The notes under the pieces were generated by a model. The model searched no databases, was not told where the DNA came from, and worked only from the letters and a program-made list of their open reading frames with translations. DNA of 64,000 nt from Methyloligella halotolerans (lineage in GTDB: Bacteria; Pseudomonadota; Alphaproteobacteria; Rhizobiales; Methyloligellaceae), in the NCBI RefSeq assembly GCF_001708935.1, contig NZ_MASI01000010.1:23205-87204 (forward strand), written 5' to 3'. The translations under genes and the position numbers were made by a program. Positions 18,660-28,240 of this stretch are shown piece by piece (within the stretch, counting starts at the first letter, position 1; every line of letters begins with the position of its first letter).

Positions 18660-19502
18660 CTAGGCCTTGGCTCCCAGCAGGGCCTTGATCTCGCTCAGCT
18701 CCTGGCGCATGGCGCGAACCTCGCCGGTGAGCGCCGCCGTCTCCTCATGGACGATCTGCCGTTCGGCCTCGCGCTCCTCCTTCTGCTCGGCTTCGTGCAG
18801 GGTCTGCATCGAATTGACGATGACGGCGACGACGAGGTTCAGCACGGCGAAGGTCGTGATGAGGATGAAGGGCACGAAGAAGAGCCAGGCCCACGGATAG
18901 ACCTCCATAACGGGACGCACGATGCCCATGGACCAGCTCTCCAGGGTCATGATCTGGAAGAGCGAATAGGCCGATGCGCCGATGGAGCCGAACCAGTCCG
19001 GGAACGCGGCGCCGAACAGCTTCGTCGCAAGGACCGAGCCGACATAGAAGATGAGCGACATGACGGCCGCGATGGAGCCCATGCCAGGGATCGCGCCGAT
19101 CAGGGCTGCCACGACCGACCGCATCTGGGGTACGACCGACAGGAGGCGAAGCACCCTGAGAATGCGCAAGGCGCGGAGAACGGTCAGCGGTCCGGCTGCC
19201 GGGACGAGGGCGATGCCGACGATGGTGAGGTCGAAGATATTCCAGCCGCTGCGGAAGAAGGCCTGGCGATAGACCAGGAGCTTCGCGATCATCTCGAACA
19301 CGAAGATCGCAAGCACGATCCGGTCGATGGCCACGAGGAGCCCGCCTGCGACCTCCATGGCATAAGACCAGGTCTCCAGGCCAAGGGTCACCGCGTTGAA
19401 CAGGATGACCGCGGTGATGAAGCCGGTGAAGCGCCGCGACTCCACGAGCCGGCGAAGCCGCTCGATAACATTCTGACCGCTGGGGAGGGTGGCTTCTTGC
19501 AT
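18660..19502 (-). CDS. Bacterial voltage-gated sodium channel (NaChBac/NavAb type)
   Basis: A 280-residue single-domain channel, expected to be a homotetramer. Helices S1-S3 span roughly residues 24-103. S4 carries arginines at 110, 113, 116 and 119, spaced by three. The pore selectivity filter TLESWSM (186-192) is identical to the known sodium-selective filter. After S6 the C-terminal tail (about 235-278) is a charged heptad-like coiled coil rich in Glu, typical of the family. It stands alone; known roles include ionic and pH homeostasis and motility. Confidence 0.93.
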   Translation of the reverse strand: MQEATLPSGQNVIERLRRLVESRRFTGFITAVILFNAVTLGLETWSYAMEVAGGLLVAIDRIVLAIFVFEMIAKLLVYRQAFFRSGWNIFDLTIVGIALVPAAGPLTVLRALRILRVLRLLSVVPQMRSVVAALIGAIPGMGSIAAVMSLIFYVGSVLATKLFGAAFPDWFGSIGASAYSLFQIMTLESWSMGIVRPVMEVYPWAWLFFVPFILITTFAVLNLVVAVIVNSMQTLHEAEQKEEREAERQIVHEETAALTGEVRAMRQELSEIKALLGAKA

Positions 19503-19650
19503 CTTCGGATCGAGTTAGAGGGCGCAGCCCGAGGTAGGCGTTGGGGAGACGCCATTCAAGAGACCGTTGCCGCACCGGCGCAGGCGAAATCATCGCCTGA
19601 AATCGCACGCGCTCGCGGCCAAACGAGGGCGTCCCTGAAATCGGGGGCGG

Positions 19651-20775
19651 CTATGGGTGGGAAGGCTGGTCTTCCACGTCGCTACGGGCATGCCCGTTAT
19701 TCGCCGTAGCGCCGAGCAGCCGGTACTCCTGGGGTGCCATGCCGGTGGCGTGGCGGAAGGCGCGGGCGAAATGCGCCGAGTCCGAATAGCCAAGCGCCGT
19801 GGCGATCTCGGTGATCGAGGCATCGGTCTGGCGTAAGAGCTCGCACGCTCGTTTCGTTCGCATCGCGTTGGAGATGCTTCGGAAGTCGGTTCCTTCGCGG
19901 TGCAGCTCCCGCTGCAATGTTCGCACGCTCGTATTGATGGATCGCGCAGCGCTCTCGATGGAAACGTGGCCTGACAGAACCTGAGACCAGATCTGCTGCA
20001 CGATGATGTCCTGCAGGCCGGTGAGGGTGAGGCATTCCACGCGCGACCTCGCCAGATCCTCCGGCGTGATCAAGGCCCTGGGAGTGCATCGTGCAGGTCC
20101 GCTGGCGAGCCGGTGCGATTCCAGACAGATCGAAACGGCCTGGGCGTCGAACGCCACGGGACACTGAAAGATGTCCTCAAAGTCCTGTGGCCGCTTCGGC
20201 TTTGGAATGTCGAGCTCGATGCGGAGCGGGCGCCAATGTTCGGGCAGGAACAGCTTGCAGATGCTGAGGACCACGCCGGCCGAGCCGCAAGCGACGTGCC
20301 GGTACCCGGGCTGGCCTTTCGCTGCGCTGCCGTAGCTCACGCGCACCAGCTCGTCCGCCACGACGACCGAGAACACATCGCCTTTGCTGTGAAAGCCGAC
20401 CGTAGCGACGGCCCGCTGCAGGGCCTCGCCGAGGGTGACGGCCCCCAGGATGTATTGGCCCCAGCAACCGTAATTCGCGATGGACAGGGCGGGGGCGACC
20501 TTCAGGCCGAAGAACTCCTCGCCTGCCTGCTTGGCGACAGCCTCGGCGAAGGTCGTCATGGTCAGCTGCGGAATGAAGCAATCCTGGTCCTCGATCGCTT
20601 CGATATCGAGCAGCGCCGCCTCGTTGGCCCGCTGAAGAACGCCATCGCCAAATGTATTGCGAACGAAGGCCGGAACCCCTGCGAGAGCAACCACGCAGAT
20701 CACCGGCGTGGAGCCCAGGGGCGAGCCGCTCGAAAGCCGATGGGGGACTGGCGCAAAATGGCTGGTCGGAGTCAT
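19651..20775 (-). CDS. AraC family transcriptional regulator, arabinose-binding-domain type
   Basis: About 374 residues. The N-terminal ligand-binding domain is of the type found in OruR/VirF-like regulators, and the C-terminal double helix-turn-helix contains SVRTLQRELHREGTDF and ITEIATALGYSDSAHFARAFRHATG. The ATG at 20775 follows AGGGA by 10 bases; a GTG at 20796 is the alternative. It is transcribed away from the exported-protein/DUF1254/sulfatase cluster and is a natural candidate to control it. Confidence 0.9.
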   Translation of the reverse strand: MTPTSHFAPVPHRLSSGSPLGSTPVICVVALAGVPAFVRNTFGDGVLQRANEAALLDIEAIEDQDCFIPQLTMTTFAEAVAKQAGEEFFGLKVAPALSIANYGCWGQYILGAVTLGEALQRAVATVGFHSKGDVFSVVVADELVRVSYGSAAKGQPGYRHVACGSAGVVLSICKLFLPEHWRPLRIELDIPKPKRPQDFEDIFQCPVAFDAQAVSICLESHRLASGPARCTPRALITPEDLARSRVECLTLTGLQDIIVQQIWSQVLSGHVSIESAARSINTSVRTLQRELHREGTDFRSISNAMRTKRACELLRQTDASITEIATALGYSDSAHFARAFRHATGMAPQEYRLLGATANNGHARSDVEDQPSHP

Positions 20776-20888
20776 TGGCTCATGGTCCCTAGCCACCGCA
20801 GCACAACCGCAGGTTCCATGATGGGAGCACCACCAGGGGTCCCTCGGCGCACTGCTTTAGGCGAATAATTTAGCTTAGGGAGTGTCCA

Positions 20889-21413
20889 ATGACTAGCAGA
20901 GTCCAAGTCGGCATCGCCGTTTCGGCTACCCTCACCGCCGTTCTTCTCGGGATGGCGGCCGCTGTGGCAGATGAGCCGAAGAAGGCCGATTTTCTATTCG
21001 TCCAGAGTGCCGACAGCATGAGTTACGATGCCGCCGACAATAGACTTACTCTTAAGGGCGTCAGTCCCGTCACAGTATTTTTTACTGATCGTCCGGAGCG
21101 GATCGCGGGTAATATGAAGACGACCAAGTTCGTGCCGTTCTGGAGCGAGGGGGACGACAGTTTCAAGTCCTACCCGCCCAACGCCGACATCTCCGTTTTG
21201 GAGGGCAAAGAGCTAAAGCAGACTGTGGTTGAGCTGCAGGATCCCAAGCTCGATGGCGATAGCCTCAGCTACACGGTCAAGGTGATTAAAGGCGAGATGC
21301 CGGAATCCGCGACGGAAGTCGCCGTGTTCATCGACATCATCGGCCGGCCCCTGACGCCCTTGTCCTACGCAGGCGTCGCCCGCCGGACCTACCGCCGCGC
21401 CTTTTTGTACTAG
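20889..21413 (+). CDS. Exported protein of unknown function associated with DUF1254
   Basis: A 174-residue protein with a signal peptide ending in AVADEPKK. The mature part (DFLFVQSADSMSYDAADNRLTLKGVSPVTVFFTDRPERIAG) is a conserved but uncharacterised type, recalled from similar DUF1254 neighbourhoods. GGGAG lies at proper distance from the ATG. The DUF1254 gene follows after 27 bases, so both are likely co-transcribed. It is probably periplasmic; activity unknown. Confidence 0.65.
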   Translation: MTSRVQVGIAVSATLTAVLLGMAAAVADEPKKADFLFVQSADSMSYDAADNRLTLKGVSPVTVFFTDRPERIAGNMKTTKFVPFWSEGDDSFKSYPPNADISVLEGKELKQTVVELQDPKLDGDSLSYTVKVIKGEMPESATEVAVFIDIIGRPLTPLSYAGVARRTYRRAFLY

Positions 21414-21440
21414 GGCACGTCACCACCAGGAGGAAACGTC

Positions 21441-22901
21441 ATGCTTAGTATCGATTACGCGTTTCGGGCACTTCGAAGCGCGGTCGCGCCCGCCGTCGTT
21501 CTGGCCGCCTTTATGACCGTCGCCATGACCGTCACCCCAGCCAAGGCGATGACGCAGGAGGACGCCAACGCGATCGCGACGGAGGCGTATCTCTATTTCT
21601 ATTCGCTGGTCACGATGGACCTGACTCGTCTGCAGTCCACGAATGTCGAGAAGGTCGATGGGTTCAAAGGACCCGCGAACGTTTTCGTCAATGTCCCGGC
21701 CTATCCCACTGCCGAGATGAAGACCGTGGTGCGACCGAATTTCGACACGCTCTACTCGTCTGCGTGGCTGGATCTCACCAACGGAGCCCTGGTCGTCTCA
21801 GTACCCGACACCGGCGGACGCTATTACCTGATGCCAATCCTGGACATGTGGACCGACGTGTTCGCTTCGCCCGGTTGGCGGACCACCGGCACGGGGGCGC
21901 AGACCTATCTGATTGCGCCGCCCGGCTGGCGGCCCGATCTGCGTGACGACCTGGCGGAGAAGCTGGAGCTTCCGGAGGGCACCCTGCGCGTCGATGCGCC
22001 GACGCCCTATGCCTGGATCATCGGGCGGATCAAAACCGACGGTCCCTCTGACTACGGCGCCGTCCACAAGATCCAGGACGGGCTGACGCTGAAACCTCTG
22101 TCTGAGATGCGCAACGCGGACTGGAAGCCCAGCCCGACGAAGATCGACTCCAACGTGGACATGAAGACGCCCCCCAAGATGCAGGTCGACACAATGTCCG
22201 GCGATGCCTTCTTCACCTACGCAGCCGAGCTTCTGAAGCTGCACCCGCCCCACTTCACCGACCAGCCGATCCTGTCACGCATGGAGCGTCTCGGTATCGA
22301 GCGCGGGAAGAGCTTCGATTTCGAGAATGCCGATCCCGTGGTCAAGAAGGCCATCCAGCAGGCGCCGAAAGCCGCGCAGGAGCTGATGGCTTGGAAGACT
22401 CCGCGGCTGGCGAATGTCGTGAACGGGTGGTCGATGAACACCGATACGATGGGCGTTTACGGCAGCTATTACCTCAAGCGCGCTATCGTCACCCAGGTGG
22501 GGCTCGGCGCCAATCTGCCGCAAGATGCCGTCTATCCGCTGAACATCGGCGACAAGGATGACAAGCCGCTCGACGGCTCCAACACCTACACCATCCATTT
22601 CGACAAGGACGAGATCCCGCCTGTCGACGCCTTCTGGTCGATCACGCTCTACGGTCCGAAGGGGTATCAGGTCGCGAACTCGCTCGATCGGTTCGCAGTG
22701 TCGAGCTGGATGCCTTTCGCGTTCAACGAGGATGGCTCCCTCGACCTATATTTCCAGACCGAAAGTCCGGGGAAGGACAAGGAGGCGAATTGGCTTCCGG
22801 CACCCAAGGGACCGTTCAACCTGACCATGCGGCTCTATGCGCCGAGAAGCGAAGCGCTGACTGGGAAGTGGAATCCTCCGCCGGTCACCAAGGCCGAGTA
22901 G
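21441..22901 (+). CDS. DUF1254/DUF1214 domain protein
   Basis: A 486-residue exported protein with a signal peptide ending near TPAKA/MTQ. The DUF1254 domain covers roughly residues 60-190 (NVFVNVPAYPTAEMKTVVRPNFDTLYSSAWLDL), and DUF1214 lies in the C-terminal part (YTIHFDKDEIPPVDAFWSITLYGPKGYQVANSLDRFAVSS). Biochemical function is not established for the family. It is preceded by AGGAGGAAACGTC. The adjacent arylsulfatase gives a recurrent pairing. Confidence 0.9.
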   Translation: MLSIDYAFRALRSAVAPAVVLAAFMTVAMTVTPAKAMTQEDANAIATEAYLYFYSLVTMDLTRLQSTNVEKVDGFKGPANVFVNVPAYPTAEMKTVVRPNFDTLYSSAWLDLTNGALVVSVPDTGGRYYLMPILDMWTDVFASPGWRTTGTGAQTYLIAPPGWRPDLRDDLAEKLELPEGTLRVDAPTPYAWIIGRIKTDGPSDYGAVHKIQDGLTLKPLSEMRNADWKPSPTKIDSNVDMKTPPKMQVDTMSGDAFFTYAAELLKLHPPHFTDQPILSRMERLGIERGKSFDFENADPVVKKAIQQAPKAAQELMAWKTPRLANVVNGWSMNTDTMGVYGSYYLKRAIVTQVGLGANLPQDAVYPLNIGDKDDKPLDGSNTYTIHFDKDEIPPVDAFWSITLYGPKGYQVANSLDRFAVSSWMPFAFNEDGSLDLYFQTESPGKDKEANWLPAPKGPFNLTMRLYAPRSEALTGKWNPPPVTKAE

Positions 22902-23098
22902 CCGGCAACGATGTTGGGGTGCTGCTTGAGAAAGGCGGCACCCCCTCGACCCGTCTCGACACCGGACAGCTTCAAGAGCCGGAGAGACGAACATGAAGAC
23001 CGCTGCCGTGGGACTGGCGTCATTCTTCGACGGGACCGGGCAGCCAATGGAGATTGAGCTTGTAAAGCCAGCGCTATCCTCAGCAATGGGAGGTTGTG

Positions 23099-25625
23099 AT
23101 GCGTTGTTATTTCCTTGGTTTCCGCGCCGGTTTTTTCGGTGCCTACATAGCCTTAGCCTCAGTCGTGACAGCCGCCCAGGCGCAGGAGACGACCGGAACC
23201 CCGGGGTCACCCAGCGCGACGACGACGATCGACGGCCGGCAACTGCCCGCGCCAGACCCGAAGTTCGGCGGGGTGATCAAAGACGATGCCCTGCAATCGA
23301 CGCCGTGGTGGGCGCCGAGGGTCGTGCCGCCGAAGCAGGCGCCGAATATCCTGCTGATCATCACCGACGATTCCGGCTTCGGCGTTCCGAGCACGTTCGG
23401 CGGTGTCATCCCGACGCCGACCATGGACGACATCGCGAATGGGGGGCTTCGCTATACCCACGTCTACTCGACGGCTTTGTGCTCTCCGACCCGGGCCGCG
23501 CTGATCACGGGACGCAATCATCACTCGGCCGGCTTTGGCGTGATCTCGGAGCAGTCGACCGGCTTTCCCGGCTACAACAGCATCATTGCGAAGGACAAGG
23601 CGACGGTCGGGCGAGTCCTGCTCGATAACGGCTATGCCACGTCGTGGTTCGGCAAGGACCACAACACGCCGGCCTTCACGGCCAGTCAGGTCGGGCCGTT
23701 CGACCAGTGGCCGACAGGCATGGGCTTCGAATATTTCTACGGGTTCGTCGGTGGGGACACCAATCAGTGGGAACCGAACCTGTTCCGCAACACCACGCAG
23801 ATCTACCCGTATCTCGGTCATGAGCCCGGAAGCTGGAATCTGATCACCGCTATGGCCGACGATGCCATCGACTGGATGACGCGGATGCATCAGACGGATC
23901 CCAGCAAGCCGCTCTTCATCAAATATGCGCCCGGAGCCACCCACGCGCCGCATCACCCCACACAAGAGTGGGTCGACAAGATCCACGCGATGCATCTGTT
24001 CGACGACGGCTACGAGAAGCTGCGCGAGCGCATCTTCGAAAATCAGAAGCGGCTGGGGATCGCGCCACAGGATGCCGAACTGACCCCATGGCCGAAGGAT
24101 CTCCTCAAGCCCTGGGACGAGCTGACTCCGGAGGCGCAGAAGCTGTTCATCCGGCAGGTCGAGGTTTTCGCCGCCTATTCGGCCTACAACGACCATGAGA
24201 TCGGCCGGGTCATTCAAGCCTTCGAGGATCTCGGCAGGCTCGACAACACGCTCATCATCTACATCAACGGTGATAACGGCACGAGCGCCGAGGGCGGACC
24301 GCTGGGGACGCCCAACGAGGTCGCCTTCTTCAACGGCCTGAACGAGATCCCCGTCGACGTACAGATGAAATTCTACGACGTCTGGGGCACGGACAAGACC
24401 TACAATCACATGTCGGCCGGCTGGTCGTGGGCCTTCGACACGCCGTTCGACTGGTTCAAGCAGAATGCCTCGCGGCTCGGCGGCATCAACCAGAACATGG
24501 TTGTCTCGTGGCCCGCGCACATCACGGATAAGGGCGGTCTGCGCAAGCAGTTCGTCCATGTCATCGATGTGATGCCGACGATCCTGGAGGTCGCCGGCAT
24601 CCAAGCACCCGACACGGTCGACGGCATCAAGCAGGCGCCGATCGAAGGGACGAGCTTCGCTTATACGTTCGATAAGGAGAACGCGAAGGCGCCTTCGCGC
24701 CACAAGACCCAATATTTTGAGATGATGGGCCAATGGGCGCTTTACGACGATGGCTGGCTGCTGAGCACGAAGGTCAACCGGGCCCCCTGGCAGGCCTTCG
24801 GACCCGCCAATCCCGATCCGCTGAACAATCAGGTCTTCCAGCTCTACGATCTGCACGAGGACTTCAACCAGACGGAAGACATCGCCGCTCAGCACCCGGA
24901 GAAGGTCGCCGAAATGCGGAAGACGTTCGAGGCGGAGGCGAGAAAGTATCAGGTCTTTCCGCTGGATGCCTCGGTGGCGGCCCGCATCGTTGCGCCGCGC
25001 CCGAACATCACGGCCGGACGCAGCGAATTCGTCTACACGCGGCCGATGGTCGGCCTGCCCCAGGGCGATTCCCCGCTTCTGCTGAACACCTCCTATACGA
25101 TCACCGCCGAGATCGATGTGCCGGAAGGCGGGGCCGAGGGCATGATCCTCACCTCGGGCGGGCGCTTCGGTGGCTACGGCTTCTACCTGCTCGAAGGCAA
25201 GCCGGTGTTCCTCTGGAACATGGTCGATCTCGAACGGCTGAAGTGGGAAGGGCCGGACGCGCTGAGCCCCGGCCACCACACCGTCGCGTTCGACTTCGCC
25301 TATGACGGAATGGGCTCCGGTACGCTGGCGTACAACGATTTCAGCGGTGTCGGGCGTCCCGGGACAGGAACGCTGAAGGTCGACGGACAGGTGGTGGCCA
25401 CCAAGAAGATGGAGAAAGACGCTGCCGATGATCCTGCAGTGGGACGAGAGCTTCGACATCGGTTCCGATACGCTCACAGGCGTCAACGACGCGGACTACA
25501 AGCCGCCGTTCCCGCTCTCGGCAAAACTCGAGAAGCTGACCGTCAAGTTGGACCGGCCGCAACTCACCCAGGCCGATATCTCCAAGCTCGAGGATGCGCA
25601 AAGGGGGGCCGCCGATGGGAAGTAA
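23099..25625 (+). pseudogene. Arylsulfatase, frameshifted near the 3' end
   Basis: A periplasmic type I sulfatase. It has a signal peptide ending in TAAQAQ. The formylglycine motif is seen as CSPTRAALITG, with Cys at residue 128. The metal-site sequence ILLIITDDSGFG is near residue 86, and a C-terminal domain follows. The ATG at 23099 lies 5 bases after GGGAGG. The family C-terminus (LPMILQWDESFDIGSDTLTG) appears in another frame from about 25420, so one extra A in the AAA run near 25416-25418 breaks the frame. Without repair the protein would instead end at 25678 with an unrelated tail. Activation needs a formylglycine-generating enzyme, not seen here. Confidence 0.85.
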
Positions 25626-25662
25626 TCGAGGTCGCGACAACGGCTGAGGGGCAGGGTTCGCG

Positions 25663-26340
25663 ATGGATCAGAAACTGAACGCGCTGCGGGAGCGATGGCG
25701 CGATCCGATGCTCACCGCCCTCGCGGTCATGCTGACCCTGCTGCTCTTCGTGCTCGCGCCGCTTCGCGCGGAGCGAATTCCCGGCGCGCAAGAAGTGGGA
25801 TTTGCGCTTGTGGCGGTGCTCACCGGGGCGGTGCTTATCCTGACCGGAAGACGCTACGCAATCTGGGTGCTCGTCACCGCCATTCTGCTCGCAGGGTTTG
25901 CGGCGATTCACCGGCTCGTCCGGCCTTCCATTCTGGATGTGTATTTCGATGCGGCTGCCTGGTTGCTGCTGAGCCTCGCGCTCATTCTGGAGGTCGGACG
26001 CACGGTGTTCGGGCCGGGGCGCGTGACCTATCACCGGGTGATGGGAGCCATGCTCCTCTATTTCGCGGTGGGCCTCGCTTTCGCCGCCATCTACGCCTTC
26101 ATCGGTGCTGCGTCCGACACGGCGTTCAAGGGCTTCGTGGTCAGCGACAGCGCGAGCCTCGCCGACGTGCTGATCTATTTCAGCTTCGGCGTGCTGACCG
26201 GGATCGGTTCCGGCGACATCACGGCGGTGCATCCGATCGCGCGCAGCGTCGTGCTGGTGGAAGCCATGTTCGGGCAGCTCTATCCGGCGACGTTGCTGGC
26301 GCGGATCGTCACCCTGGAGATCGAGGACAGGCGGACCTAG
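25663..26340 (+). CDS. Ion channel protein (two-pore potassium-channel-like)
   Basis: A 225-residue membrane protein with about six hydrophobic segments. Near the C-terminus a pore-like region reads FSFGVLTGIGSGDITAVHPIARSVVLVEAMFGQLYPATLLARIV. This matches Ion_trans_2 proteins, but the filter is TGIGSGD rather than canonical TVGYGD, so potassium selectivity is doubtful. It lies just after the sulfatase and may be the last gene of the cluster. The accessory region begins 23 bases after its stop. Confidence 0.75.
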   Translation: MDQKLNALRERWRDPMLTALAVMLTLLLFVLAPLRAERIPGAQEVGFALVAVLTGAVLILTGRRYAIWVLVTAILLAGFAAIHRLVRPSILDVYFDAAAWLLLSLALILEVGRTVFGPGRVTYHRVMGAMLLYFAVGLAFAAIYAFIGAASDTAFKGFVVSDSASLADVLIYFSFGVLTGIGSGDITAVHPIARSVVLVEAMFGQLYPATLLARIVTLEIEDRRT

Positions 26341-26363
26341 GCGCCAGCGCGCGCAATCAGAGT

Positions 26364-26408
26364 TGGTGACCCCGGCTGGATTCGAACCAGCGACCCTCAG
26401 ATTAGGAA
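26364..26408 (-). tRNA. tRNA-Arg(CCU) 3' half: attachment site remnant
   Basis: Read on the minus strand this is the 3' half of a tRNA: anticodon loop TTCCTAA with anticodon CCT, then TCTGA, variable GGGTC, a T-arm with perfect GCTGG/CCAGC stem and TTCGAAT loop, acceptor strand CGGGGTC, then ACCA. Upstream of the anticodon loop the match stops abruptly and no 5' half pairs with it. Tyrosine integrases commonly recombine at the anticodon loop, so this is a displaced tRNA end marking one element boundary. An integrase starts 175 bases away. Confidence 0.75.
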
Positions 26409-26582
26409 TATCATTATGAGCGTTATAGGAAATTACCGAAAATCAAATTTTGCTATTAAAAACAAATACTTCTTTCGATTTCTATTCGGCGCGTTATGGC
26501 CTCTTACGGCAAAAGTGGTTGCTATTTGGTAGCTATATGGTTGCTAATTTGCGGTGTTTCTTCTCCCTTTGAGGGTGACGAT

Positions 26583-27800
26583 ATGGGTGATCGGCTGACA
26601 CGAAATGCGCTGAAGAAGATGACGCCCGGAGACCTTCTTTGGGACGGCGAACTTAAGGGGTTCGGTGCGCGCCGTCAGAGGGAGACGATCACGTTCTGTC
26701 TGAAGTGCAGGGTCAGGGGGCGGCAACGTTGGTATTCGATCGGACGTCTTGGCAGTCCTTGGACATTGGAAAGCGCTCGGCGCGAAGCGCTGCGGCTGTT
26801 GCTCAGCATCGCCGATGGTGAGGAGCCCGTTAGCCGCAAGAGGGACAAGCGGCCAGTGACCGTGGAGGAAGGGATCGAGCAGTTCCTGGACGAGCACGGA
26901 CCGAAGCTGAAGCCAAGCACTCAGGCCGAGTATACGCGCCTTTGTCGGCTCAAAATCGTTCCGAAACTCGGAAAGCTCAAGCTCGACGAGGACATGCGGC
27001 GGGAAGTAGGTCGCATGCACAGCGGTATGGCGTCGACACCTCGTCAAGCCAACCTCGTCCTCATGGTGTTCTCCAGCTTCATAAGCTGGGCCGAGGCCAA
27101 CGAGCTTCGCGAGGAGGGCAAGAACCCTTGCAGGCGCATCGCCAAGTATCGGGAGATGAAGCGAGAGCGCTATCTTTCTGGAGAGGAGCTCGGTCGCATA
27201 GGCAATGTTCTCGCGCGACGCGATGCAGCCGGTGAGGAGAGCCCCTTCTCCATCGCAGCTATCAGACTTCTGATCCTGACGGGTGCTCGCCTCGGTGAGA
27301 TCCTCACCTTGAAGTGGTCCTACGTGGATGTGCCTCGGCGCCAGCTGCGGCTCCCGGATTCGAAGACCGGAGCAAAGGTCATCCGCTTGAACGATGCGGC
27401 GCTCACCCTCCTAGAGGCGGTTCCCAAACTGGCTGGTAACGCCTTTGTCATAGCTGGCGAGAAGAAGGGCAGCCACCTCGTAAATCTGCAAAAATCTTGG
27501 CGCCGAATTCGCCGGGAAGCGGACCTAGAAGACGTGCGGCTGCATGATCTGCGTCATTCCTATGCGAGCGTCGCAGCGGAACTTGGCGGTTCGTTGCCGA
27601 TGATCGGCAAACTGCTGGGACACAAGCATTCTCAAACCACGGCGCGCTACACTCACCTGGCGGAAGATCCCATCGATTTTCTCAATGAACAGATCGGTGG
27701 GCGCATCGCTGCTGCGCTGTCATCGAACCTCGTGCCGCAAAAGTGCAACAGCCCCGAGGACGATCGGGACCCAACATGCGATCCGCTGCGTACAGAATGA
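26583..27800 (+). CDS. int: Tyrosine-type site-specific integrase
   Basis: A phage/island integrase of about 405 residues. The N-terminal DUF4102-like arm-binding region (DLLWDGELKGFGARRQ) is followed by a SAM-like core-binding domain. The catalytic domain has the Arg in TGARLGEILTLKW, HDLRHSYAS, LGHKHSQTTARYTHL with the second His, and the nucleophilic Tyr. The ATG at 26583 follows GAGGG by 7 bases; the longer frame from 26496 is hydrophobic and lacks an RBS. Position next to a tRNA half argues that it inserted this element. Confidence 0.93.
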   Translation: MGDRLTRNALKKMTPGDLLWDGELKGFGARRQRETITFCLKCRVRGRQRWYSIGRLGSPWTLESARREALRLLLSIADGEEPVSRKRDKRPVTVEEGIEQFLDEHGPKLKPSTQAEYTRLCRLKIVPKLGKLKLDEDMRREVGRMHSGMASTPRQANLVLMVFSSFISWAEANELREEGKNPCRRIAKYREMKRERYLSGEELGRIGNVLARRDAAGEESPFSIAAIRLLILTGARLGEILTLKWSYVDVPRRQLRLPDSKTGAKVIRLNDAALTLLEAVPKLAGNAFVIAGEKKGSHLVNLQKSWRRIRREADLEDVRLHDLRHSYASVAAELGGSLPMIGKLLGHKHSQTTARYTHLAEDPIDFLNEQIGGRIAAALSSNLVPQKCNSPEDDRDPTCDPLRTE

Positions 27801-27937
27801 GCACGTCATCTTTTCACAAGAGGCGAAAGTTGCCTAACCTGCTCGCAAGGTACAGCTGGGAAGCCAGGGCCCTGTCGGTGATAGCGAGAGCTGCGCTGGA
27901 GGACGCCTCGTCGAGGGGCGTCCATTTCTATGCCGTC

Positions 27938-28240
27938 TCAGCGATGAACGCCGGGCCGGCGACCATCCTCTACGATATCCCCCTCATCGATTTTCCAGCC
28001 GTCGTTCTTCAGCGCCTTGAGGATGAGATAGCGGAGGGTGGATCGCGTCTTTGCGGCTTCGATGCGCATGGCCTGGGCGAGATAGTCGGGCACGTCGGTG
28101 CGGATGGTGACGGAGGGGCTGCGGGGTTTGGGCTTACGGTCAAGGGTGGGGACGCCTCTGGACTTGGCATAGGCGTCGATGGACTCCTCGTCAGCCTTGG
28201 GGAGGCCAAGCGATGAGAAGGTCGGCTTGGTATCGCTCAT
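27938..28240 (-). CDS. Ribbon-helix-helix partition partner of ParA (ParG-like)
   Basis: A 100-residue basic protein. A flexible N-terminus is followed by an RHH-like segment (PSVTIRTDVPDYLAQAMRIEAAKTRSTLRYLILKALKNDGW). Its start overlaps the parA stop (ATGA), so the genes are coupled. Small RHH proteins encoded directly after ParA in plasmids bind centromere repeats and stimulate ParA. This role is inferred from order and fold only. Confidence 0.6.
   Translation of the reverse strand: MSDTKPTFSSLGLPKADEESIDAYAKSRGVPTLDRKPKPRSPSVTIRTDVPDYLAQAMRIEAAKTRSTLRYLILKALKNDGWKIDEGDIVEDGRRPGVHR

Noticed and set aside
23207..25486. 759-residue open frame antisense to the arylsulfatase
   Set aside because: Shadow of codon bias in the real gene; no recognisable content.
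26364..26440. Complete tRNA gene at the left edge
   Set aside because: Only the 3' half folds; no matching D-arm or 5' acceptor strand follows.
27743..28216. 157-residue plus-strand frame after the integrase
   Set aside because: Overlaps the RHH gene and lacks an RBS; the minus strand has a coupled start/stop with parA.
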